DNA from: Gammaproteobacteria bacterium
GTDB lineage: Bacteria; Pseudomonadota; Gammaproteobacteria; UWMA-0217
NCBI GenBank assembly: GCA_026981985.1
Contig: JALSHZ010000103.1
Coordinates: 1 to 52,804 of the forward strand
DNA: 52,804 nucleotides
Reading direction: 5' to 3'
The notes beneath the pieces are model-generated. The model made no database searches and was not told the origin of the DNA. It worked only from the letters and a program-made list of their open reading frames with translations. The position numbers were made by a program, and so were the translations under genes. The first letter of the stretch is position 1, and every line of letters begins with the position of its first letter. Of the stretch, positions 1 to 6,673 are shown one piece after another.

Positions 1-124
1 TGTTTTGTCGTATTCGGGGCTATTTATCCACTTGTCGAAAACAAGGGCTGAGTGCATCCGATGCGTTGGCGTTGGTTTTTGCGGGAAAATTACCCCATTT
101 TGATTTAATGGGCTGAGTAGTTAC
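1..124. mobile_element. Edge of an insertion-sequence-like element (terminus at 113-124) that cuts off the card1-like gene
   Basis: The 12-mer CTGAGTAGTTAC at 113-124 (GTAACTACTCAG on the minus strand) sits exactly where the card1-like reading frame loses homology: the gene reads ...CTGCCGAT and then runs into GTAAC, giving an immediate stop. The same 12-mer occurs at 26918-26929 and 48717-48728, and at the latter it has an inverted partner. Termini beginning 5'-GTAA with 8-bp target duplications are known for the IS66 family, so an IS66-like or related end is the best guess. No transposase is in view because the element would extend left of the window. Assignment to a family is inference. 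Confidence 0.5.
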
Positions 125-465
125 ATCGGCAGATCATAGGCACGAAAGGCTTCGTAGGCTGCAATACTCATCGGCTTGGTGCCACCGGTGGCATTCAATA
201 CGATTTGTTTTGCGGGAATCAGGTCAGCGTGCGCTTCGAGTAATTCGAGAAAACGCAGTTGCAACAGTTCGACATCAAAAGGGTCGGGTACCTGCCAGCG
301 TACAGTTTTGAGCCTGGGGGATAATACGGCTTCCAACCAATCAGCCTGCTGCGCCATGCCGGGGCTGACGATGAGTATGACTCGCTGCGGCGCCGTGTGC
401 CGGTCCAATGCCGGGGTGAGATTGGGCGTCGCCTGGGATGAAACGAGATAAACGTGGGTGAGCAT
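121..465 (-). pseudogene. Truncated Card1/Can2-like CARF protein (DUF1887 family), CARF portion only
   Basis: This 114-residue product matches the N-terminal CARF domain of Card1/Can2 (DUF1887) nucleases, which bind cyclic tetra-adenylate and normally cut nucleic acids with a C-terminal PD-(D/E)XK domain. The sequence opens with the typical strand and VSSQATPN segment and carries the CARF signature NATGGTKPMSIAAYEAF at about residues 91-107. Family members continue for another 250 or so residues; here the frame stops after DLPM. Homologues usually read LPIFYV at this point, and the AT of the expected Ile codon is retained before the IS-like terminus. It is the last gene of the cmr-effector operon, 2 bp after the membrane-SAVED gene, whose last codons supply its ribosome-binding site (GGAGG). 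The nuclease domain is absent, so nuclease function is presumably lost. Confidence 0.75.
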
Positions 466-467
466 TT

Positions 468-995
468 TTATTCCTCCAACCGAATTGGCCCGAAGTTTTC
501 ATATGCGCCTTTGGTTGCGTTGTACTGGTAGAGTTGGACGCGGCAGCTATTGGCAAACTGGGCACCAATGGCTGCTGCAATCACTGCGGGGCCGGCGTGA
601 AAGTAATGCAGTGTATCGACACCACTGGCAAGCACTTGACCTGCGATGCGACGAATCTCTTCTAACAATGTAGGCATGTCATCTGATGAAATCCGCTTGT
701 CTCTTTTGATGTGGAAAATACGATCCGATGGGATAGCATTGAGGCCATCGTGCTGCTGTCGGAAATTCTCTACGTTGGTGTGAATATCACGCTTGTCGAG
801 CAAATCAACCACCACAATACCAGGACGTGCACCCGGCTGCTTGCGTACTTCCCTGAGCCATTTTTTCTGTCGGCGCTTGCGGCCAAGCGACACTTCATAC
901 CAGGTGAGAAAAACCGGAATGGAGATAATGATCCCAACAACGACGCCGACCGGGTCGAAATAGGTCATAACGACATTGGTAAATGACTGCCACAT
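468..995 (-). CDS. Small membrane-anchored SAVED/CARF-like protein, candidate type III CRISPR effector
   Basis: This 175-residue protein has one predicted transmembrane helix near its N-terminus (about residues 13-33, VGVVVGIIISIPVFLTWYEV), then a Lys/Arg-rich segment (RKRRQKKW), so the C-terminal domain should face the cytoplasm. The rest is a single alpha/beta domain whose end, HYFHAGPAVIAAAIGAQF followed by VQLYQY, resembles the conserved end of SAVED domains, which sense cyclic oligonucleotides. The ATG at 995 is chosen because AGGAGG precedes it by 6 nt; an upstream in-frame start at 1034 has no comparable site. It lies between the CARF-HEPN nuclease gene and the card1-like gene in the cmr operon. 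Membrane-CARF/SAVED effectors (Cam1 and relatives) are known in type III systems; family membership and cOA binding here are inferred. Confidence 0.7.
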   Translation of the reverse strand: MWQSFTNVVMTYFDPVGVVVGIIISIPVFLTWYEVSLGRKRRQKKWLREVRKQPGARPGIVVVDLLDKRDIHTNVENFRQQHDGLNAIPSDRIFHIKRDKRISSDDMPTLLEEIRRIAGQVLASGVDTLHYFHAGPAVIAAAIGAQFANSCRVQLYQYNATKGAYENFGPIRLEE

Positions 996-1139
996 ATTGG
1001 CCTCCTGATTTTTGGACGGGCACGCTACCACCATACCCCCGACGTAAAGCCGGAGTCTTCTGAGCCTCCGTCATTTCTGCCGATGCCGGAAAGTAGCGCC
1101 AGGAAGGGCTTCCACCGGCGGTGCATCACTTCCCCGTGG

Positions 1140-1198
1140 CTGGATCCCCGTCCCGCGGGGATGACGAGCTGCCGTCATTCCGGCGCGATCTGGATCCC
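1140..1198. repeat. Inverted pair of dispersed GTCATTCC/GGATGAC repeats
   Basis: CTGGATCCCCGTCCCGCGGG...GATGACG at 1140-1166 faces CGTCATTCCGG...TGGATCCC at 1173-1198, separated by 6 nt. The right-hand copy contains the stop codon and last codons of the CARF-HEPN gene. A more diverged CGTCATTTCTGCCGATGCCGG copy lies at about 1069-1089. A related pair occurs at 51600-51701. Repeats of this type are widespread in proteobacteria and neisseriae and are not mobile on their own as far as can be seen. Confidence 0.7.
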
Positions 1199-2443
1199 TA
1201 CCGGCAATTGAGGCGGCAACACCTTGATCCGCCATGGATCAGCCACCGTTCGTGATAAAAGCAACGGCAACAATGCCTGCTCTGTCCAGGCTGAAAACTC
1301 GTGCCAGTCCTGTTCGGTCAAGGGTTTGAATCCGTGTGCGAGAATCGATTGATTTCGCCGTTTGAGGTGATCGAGCATGCGTTCTTTTTCCTGCGCCCAA
1401 AATGCACGTTCGCGCTCTCCACCATACTCGGCCAGCAACGCCCAGGCATTGAACAGGCCCGCCTGATATTTGCCTTCCCGGTTAGGTGTCAGCGTCAGCC
1501 CCGCTGGAATCTTATCCGCCGGCACATTTGCGGTTTCGATCCCCGTCAGCGTCCGCAGCATCCACTGGGCGCTCCACTCGAGGAGCCGGTAGAGGCGTGC
1601 CACCGCATCGTCGAAACGTCCCTGCGCTGCCCGCCGCTGGGCATTGCGCCACAGGTCGAGAATGCGTATCGGTTCTCCGCGTTCCGCATTCGGTAACAAA
1701 TCCAGCGAACCGTATAGCTGCGGCCACAATGCGCCCTGCTTAGTACGGTAACGCAACAGGATTTCCCGTGCCCCGGCGTGGTCAAAGCGGTCCCAGGCAG
1801 CAAGACCCCGACTCAGATCGAGCGCCCGCTGATATTCGCCACGCAAATCAGCCTCACGTGGAGGCCGCATCGCCTCCAGCATGGCAAGGGTCTCTTCATA
1901 AGCGAACCGCCGCCAGGACGAGAGCGCGCGTTGCAATTGGCGCGCAAAACGACTGGCTTCAACACTGGCAGGCATGACGTATTCCGCCCCAGATTCCACC
2001 TTCACCAAATTCGAACGACTGCCGCTGACCAGTTGCAATTCAACGCGCTCATCATCCAGCGCGGCCACCGCCAGCGCCGCGCTCATGGTTTTGGTGCCAC
2101 CAGTGTAGTCGGCAATAAGCCGCACACCATCCTGCCCTCCAAGCCAGCCCGTGACTTCCTGGTACACATCATCGAAATCGTCAGCGCTGACTTCGACGAT
2201 TTCAAATTGATTTTCGTCGAGACCAGCTTGGGCGGGAATATTGGGCAAGGTCGGCTTTTCATCCCCGAAACACGCCTTGATAACACTGCCCTTGCCGGTG
2301 ATCTGCACATAGGAACCCTTGTTGCCCGTAGCCGGATCGTCGCCCGAACAGACAAAGCAGACATGGTCGGGCCGAACGCCGGAAATGGCGCGGAGAATCG
2401 GCTCGTGCGAGCCGCCTACCGTTAGAATAAGGATTGTTTTCAT
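1175..2443 (-). CDS. CARF-HEPN ribonuclease, TIGR02710 family (Csm6/Csx1-like)
   Basis: This is a predicted cyclic-oligoadenylate-activated RNase of type III CRISPR systems. The N-terminal CARF domain (about residues 1-150) begins KTILILTVGGSHEPILRAI and carries DYTGGTKTMSAALAVAAL, the loop that contacts the ligand in this superfamily. A helical C-terminal region ends with an R-x6-H HEPN motif, RNQSILAH, with Arg363 and His370 counted from the ATG at 2443. The length of about 420 residues is usual for TIGR02710. The start could also be an in-frame ATG at 2455; 2443 is preferred because family proteins begin just before the first strand. The last residues, PVGIQIAPE, are encoded by a dispersed repeat. 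The gene lies 54 bp after cmr6 and should be activated by Cas10 products, since GGDD is intact in cmr2. Confidence 0.85.
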   Translation of the reverse strand: MKTILILTVGGSHEPILRAISGVRPDHVCFVCSGDDPATGNKGSYVQITGKGSVIKACFGDEKPTLPNIPAQAGLDENQFEIVEVSADDFDDVYQEVTGWLGGQDGVRLIADYTGGTKTMSAALAVAALDDERVELQLVSGSRSNLVKVESGAEYVMPASVEASRFARQLQRALSSWRRFAYEETLAMLEAMRPPREADLRGEYQRALDLSRGLAAWDRFDHAGAREILLRYRTKQGALWPQLYGSLDLLPNAERGEPIRILDLWRNAQRRAAQGRFDDAVARLYRLLEWSAQWMLRTLTGIETANVPADKIPAGLTLTPNREGKYQAGLFNAWALLAEYGGERERAFWAQEKERMLDHLKRRNQSILAHGFKPLTEQDWHEFSAWTEQALLPLLLSRTVADPWRIKVLPPQLPVGIQIAPE

Positions 2444-2497
2444 GGTTGCGATCATGATCGTATTAGCTCAGCCTTTGCAGTGTTAGCAACCAGCACC

Positions 2498-3598
2498 CTA
2501 CTGGACTTCCTCATAAATCCTGGCTGCCTTTTTCGAAGGCACCCTGCCTTTCTCCTCCCAAGAACATTTCAAAGCTCCAAGAACATGCTGTTTTAGTTCC
2601 TCATCATCTATCTGACACCACTGCTCAGCCATGGGTTTGCTGGCAACAGCTTCCACATCCGCCTTTATGTTATTGGCCGATTTAACCTTCTTGACGGTGT
2701 CTTCAATCCACTGTTCCGCTTCTCGTTGGAGCGGACTCTTCCCAGCATCAGGATCTTTCTGCATCGCCCCATACCCCACCGCCGTTTTGGCGCCAAAGCC
2801 GAGCCAGTCGAAGGCATGCCCGAAAGCCGATTCAAGCAGCGTTTTCCAATCGTCGTCTCGGGCCAGCTCAGGCGCCAGGCGCGCCAGCCGGGCAAGGTCA
2901 CACTGCACATGGAAAGTAAACCCTGAGCCCGGTGGTACAGTGAGGAAGCTGATGGGCGTTGGCTGGCCGGAGTCGTGGGGTTGCTCGCCGTCGCGGTAGT
3001 AGTGGGTCTGGTGGGGTGTCATGATTTCCACCATGAGTTTGTCGCCCTTGATGTTAGGGATGACATCCCAAAAGCTAAGCACGCCACGGAAGCGTTCGGT
3101 CTGGCGGTCTTCGCTTTCGAGGCCGAAGAGGATATCCAGCGCCAGAAGCCCCACTCCCCCGGCCCCTCTCCCGGCGGGAGAGGGGAGCTGGCGCCAGGGC
3201 GTGTCGTCAGCCCATTCACCACTGATCAACTCCCGTGCTGCCTGGCGAAGCACGCCTTTGATGCCGCTGCCGGGCAGGTACGGCAGGCCGTAGGGCCAAA
3301 GGAAGGAAAAGCCGTTTTCCAGCGGATGTTCATTGCCCATGCCGGTGACGAAGGGTGCGATGGACTGGGCCGGGAGGGTGAAGCAGTCGGGTATCGCTTC
3401 AGCATGCGTTGCCTGCCGCTTCTGAATGTCTCGAACAATGTCTCGTTCATTTTTCATCTCACAGACTGTTCGCCAGTCGGGGCCGTTAGATTTTTCCCAT
3501 CCCCTATGCCAAATCGCAAAATACATACCAAAGCGCATTCCTGGCGAAGCGTTCTGGAAACCCTCACCCAAATACGCGGGCACTGCTGCGATACTCAT
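2498..3598 (-). CDS. cmr6: Type III-B CRISPR RAMP protein Cmr6
   Basis: Cmr6 is the Cas7-like subunit that caps the backbone of the Cmr effector complex on crRNA. The 366-residue product shows the RAMP features: LPYLPGSGIKGVLRQAARE at about residues 106-124 and a C-terminal glycine-rich GFGAKTAVGYGAM. The ATG at 3598 follows AGGAG at good spacing. About 13 residues near position 140-152, PSPAGRGAGGVG, are encoded by a palindromic dispersed repeat inserted in frame and have no counterpart in the RAMP fold, so they probably form a surface loop. cmr6 is separated from cmr5 by a plus-strand toxin-antitoxin pair and is the first gene of the effector segment, so it may be transcribed from the 51-bp divergent junction. 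Confidence 0.92.
   Translation of the reverse strand: MSIAAVPAYLGEGFQNASPGMRFGMYFAIWHRGWEKSNGPDWRTVCEMKNERDIVRDIQKRQATHAEAIPDCFTLPAQSIAPFVTGMGNEHPLENGFSFLWPYGLPYLPGSGIKGVLRQAARELISGEWADDTPWRQLPSPAGRGAGGVGLLALDILFGLESEDRQTERFRGVLSFWDVIPNIKGDKLMVEIMTPHQTHYYRDGEQPHDSGQPTPISFLTVPPGSGFTFHVQCDLARLARLAPELARDDDWKTLLESAFGHAFDWLGFGAKTAVGYGAMQKDPDAGKSPLQREAEQWIEDTVKKVKSANNIKADVEAVASKPMAEQWCQIDDEELKQHVLGALKCSWEEKGRVPSKKAARIYEEVQ
3151..3187. repeat. REP-like palindrome inserted in frame within cmr6
   Basis: CCCCTCTCCC at 3163-3172 and GGGAGAGGGG at 3176-3185 form a perfect 10-bp stem with a GGC loop, flanked by further C-rich and G-rich sequence. This pattern of C-rich and G-rich arms is a common interspersed repeat that is usually intergenic. 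Here it lies inside the cmr6 coding sequence and keeps the frame open. Confidence 0.75.
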
Positions 3599-3610
3599 CG
3601 GAAAACTCCT

Positions 3611-3629
3611 GTGTTACAATGTAATACAC
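3611..3629. promoter_or_regulatory. Imperfect palindrome at the divergent antitoxin/cmr6 junction, probable operator
   Basis: GTGTTACAATGTAATACAC lies between the divergent starts of cmr6 (3598) and the RHH antitoxin (3650). It has GTGT/ACAC ends around a TACA-A-TGTA core and contains TACAAT, a plausible -10 for the antitoxin. RHH antitoxins usually repress their own promoter by binding such palindromes. The position suggests that the same protein could influence cmr6 expression; that is inference. Confidence 0.45.
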
Positions 3630-3649
3630 TTTTGAATGGAGAAAATGCC

Positions 3650-3865
3650 ATGACCACTTTGAATGTCCGCATCGACGACGAACTGGATCGGCGGCTTGCC
3701 AAGCTTGCCCGCAGCCAGCACCGCAGCAAGAGTGATCTGGTGCGCGATATGTTGTGGCGCCAGACCAAGTTCGACGAGCTGAAACAACTGCGGGAGCGGT
3801 TAAGGCCATACGCCGAAGCGGCGGGATACCTGACCGACGAGGACTTCCTGCAGATCGATTCATGA
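3650..3865 (+). CDS. Ribbon-helix-helix (CopG-type) antitoxin
   Basis: This 71-residue protein starts TTLNVRIDDELDRRLAKLA and continues RSKSDLVRDML, the beta-strand plus two-helix pattern of ribbon-helix-helix DNA-binding antitoxins. The C-terminal part (about 40-71) would wrap and neutralise the partner toxin. The ATG at 3650 follows a GGAG at 3639-3642. Its TGA overlaps the ATG of the PIN toxin gene (ATGA), so the two are translationally coupled. The pair lies antisense within the cmr operon, divergent from cmr6. The exact antitoxin family was not determined. Confidence 0.85.
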   Translation: MTTLNVRIDDELDRRLAKLARSQHRSKSDLVRDMLWRQTKFDELKQLRERLRPYAEAAGYLTDEDFLQIDS

Positions 3866-4272
3866 GGGTCTTTCTGGATACCAATGTCTGCCTCAGCGCG
3901 CTTTTTGGTCACGGACTCTGCACCAAGCTGCTCGACTACCTGCTGCTCGAGCAGCGCCATCACATTCTGGTGTCCGCGCCGGTGATTGCGGAATTCGAAC
4001 GGATCGCGACTGATAAATTCCGCGTTCCGCTTGATGAGGTCGTTGCAGCTCGCGCTTTTCTTGATGATTTCCTGGTTTCCGACAAACCTGCACCACTGCC
4101 CGACAATTTCCCTGACCCGGACGATGCGCCCATCATCGGCGCAGCTCTGGCTGCCGGCGCGGATCTGTTCGTGACCGGGGACAAGGCGCTGCTGGCGCTC
4201 GAAACGGTCGAAAACCTGCCGATCCGCTCGCCGCGCGACGCCTATATTCTGCTGCGTGATCTGCCTCACTGA
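3862..4272 (+). CDS. PIN-domain toxin (COG1569-like), partner of the RHH antitoxin
   Basis: This 136-residue PIN-domain ribonuclease begins MRVFLDTNVCLSALFG, with the first catalytic aspartate at residue 6. Further acidic positions occur in APVIAEFERI, PDPDDAPIIGAAL and LFVTGDKALL, the usual four-point acidic cluster that binds Mg2+. Such toxins cut RNA when freed from antitoxin. The start overlaps the antitoxin stop. The last 7 bp overlap the 3' end of cmr5 in convergent orientation, so toxin and cmr5 transcripts are complementary at their ends. The length is normal and all expected acidic residues are present, so it looks active. Confidence 0.88.
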   Translation: MRVFLDTNVCLSALFGHGLCTKLLDYLLLEQRHHILVSAPVIAEFERIATDKFRVPLDEVVAARAFLDDFLVSDKPAPLPDNFPDPDDAPIIGAALAAGADLFVTGDKALLALETVENLPIRSPRDAYILLRDLPH

Positions 4273-4631
4273 CCACCCCCTTGCCGCGCCGCCGCCATCT
4301 GCCGCAGCCAGCGCAGCCAAGCGAAGGCCTCAGTGGTCACGGCCTGGAATTTTCGGCTGTCGGCTTGCATCATCGCTTCCATGAAACTATCGAAGTCTTC
4401 TGGCGTATCGCGGGTTTGATGCAGCCATTGACGCAAATGCAGTCCCAGCGTGACATGCCGACCACCTTTTTGCTCCAGGAAGGCCATCACTTGCATCAGA
4501 CCGCTGTTCATGATCAGCGCGGGCAGGCCCTTAGCATCGTTCATGTAGTCCTTGCCATGCTGTTGCAAGCCTTGCGCCGCCTTCTCCCAGGCATCTTGCG
4601 CCCGTTTCTGCTCCATGGTCATTTTGGTCAT
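4266..4631 (-). CDS. cmr5: Type III-B CRISPR small subunit Cmr5
   Basis: Cmr5 is the small all-helical subunit (Cas11) that fills the belly filament of the Cmr complex. The product is about 121 residues, nearly all helical, with the family-like EQKRAQDAWEKA start and an Ile/Leu-rich core (LPALIMNSGLMQVMAFL). The ATG at 4631 is preferred over a TTG at 4637 that overlaps the cmr4 stop, because GGGAGG sits 6 nt before the ATG. Its end overlaps the convergent PIN toxin gene by 7 bp. It is the last gene of the cmr2-3-4-5 block. Confidence 0.88.
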   Translation of the reverse strand: MTKMTMEQKRAQDAWEKAAQGLQQHGKDYMNDAKGLPALIMNSGLMQVMAFLEQKGGRHVTLGLHLRQWLHQTRDTPEDFDSFMEAMMQADSRKFQAVTTEAFAWLRWLRQMAAARQGGGQ

Positions 4632-4633
4632 GC

Positions 4634-5560
<927 letters not shown>

Positions 5561-6673
5561 TCAATAATGTGCAAAGACGAAACGGTTGAAGCCTTCCACC
5601 CGGCGCTGTTCATCGTAACCGCGCTCGGGCCACAGGCCATGATCGGCAAGCTTGCCAAGCGCTTCGGGCGTGGCCTGCAAATCTTCCAGCCAATAGACGC
5701 TGCCGATGGGCGCTGCCCGCCGAGCAGGCTTGGGACGCCAGCGGGCCAGATCCCAGCCGGATACGACCTCGGCGCGGGAGACGGCAGCGGCAACCACCCG
5801 CCCCTTGACGCCGGCCAGCTCGAACCGGCCATCCCCATCCATGCCCGGCAGACGCCACCCCTGATCGAACAGGCCGGGGCTGGTGAGGATGATACGGCCA
5901 CGCCCGGCCTGGCACAGCGCATCGAAATCGATGGTCACGGGTTTGTCTTCAATAGTCTGCAGCAATGCGCCCCGGCCATCGCCGCCAAAGCGCAACATGT
6001 CGCTCTCGGGCAGCTCCGCGCCTTCGACCTCGGCGCCGAAGCCGATACCATCGCGAAATGCCACGCCCTGGATACTGAACAACTTACCATCGTCGGCGCG
6101 CCGCCTGGCGGGATCGAGGCCAACGCCCACCCGCTCGTCATTCACCCAAAGATCGGTGGTGGCGAGCAGATCATCGACCGCTGGTGTTTTTCCATACAGA
6201 TAGCGCTGCCAGCCCTTTTCGTTCAGCCAGTAACCGGTCAGCGGCTTGCCCCGCTCCGGCTGGGCAAGCACCGGCAGCGCTTCCAGTGGAAACGACGACT
6301 GAATGCCTTGCTGCGGTGCATGAGGACGAATGCGCGAGAGATGCTTGCCCTGCGCCGATTCGCTCAGCACCAGATCGGCAGGCAGTGCGTGGATGCGCTC
6401 CAGACGGCTATTCACGCGCCGGGCCAGGCCGAAATCGGTAATGCGGAAACTGCCCGGTTTTTTGGCTGTACCCAAAACGGGATGGGGCTTTTCGCCACTG
6501 ACAAAGCCATCGAATTCCCCGCCATCGCGGGCCAGCAGCATGGAACGAATCGCGCCCGCTGCCACCGACGGCCAGGGTGGCACCTGCGACTCACCGTAGC
6601 TGCCGGGATCACCGAACAGTTTATTGCCCCGCAGGTAGAGCACATCGACAGGTTCAATGAAACAAGTGGTCAT
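5561..6673 (-). CDS. cmr3: Type III-B CRISPR RAMP protein Cmr3
   Basis: Cmr3 is the Cas5-like subunit that binds the 5' tag of the crRNA next to Cas10. The 370-residue protein begins with the family hallmark FIEPVDVLYLRGNKLFGDPG, then PPWPSVAAGAIRSML. Its ATG overlaps the cmr2 stop (ATGA) and AAGGAG lies 7 nt upstream within cmr2. The length is usual for the family, and no interruption is seen. Confidence 0.92.
   Translation of the reverse strand: MTTCFIEPVDVLYLRGNKLFGDPGSYGESQVPPWPSVAAGAIRSMLLARDGGEFDGFVSGEKPHPVLGTAKKPGSFRITDFGLARRVNSRLERIHALPADLVLSESAQGKHLSRIRPHAPQQGIQSSFPLEALPVLAQPERGKPLTGYWLNEKGWQRYLYGKTPAVDDLLATTDLWVNDERVGVGLDPARRRADDGKLFSIQGVAFRDGIGFGAEVEGAELPESDMLRFGGDGRGALLQTIEDKPVTIDFDALCQAGRGRIILTSPGLFDQGWRLPGMDGDGRFELAGVKGRVVAAAVSRAEVVSGWDLARWRPKPARRAAPIGSVYWLEDLQATPEALGKLADHGLWPERGYDEQRRVEGFNRFVFAHY

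Noticed and set aside
121-465. The card1-like gene as an intact small CARF protein (ring nuclease)
   Set aside because: It stops exactly at an IS-like terminus within the fold, before the end of the CARF domain, so a truncated pseudogene is the better reading.
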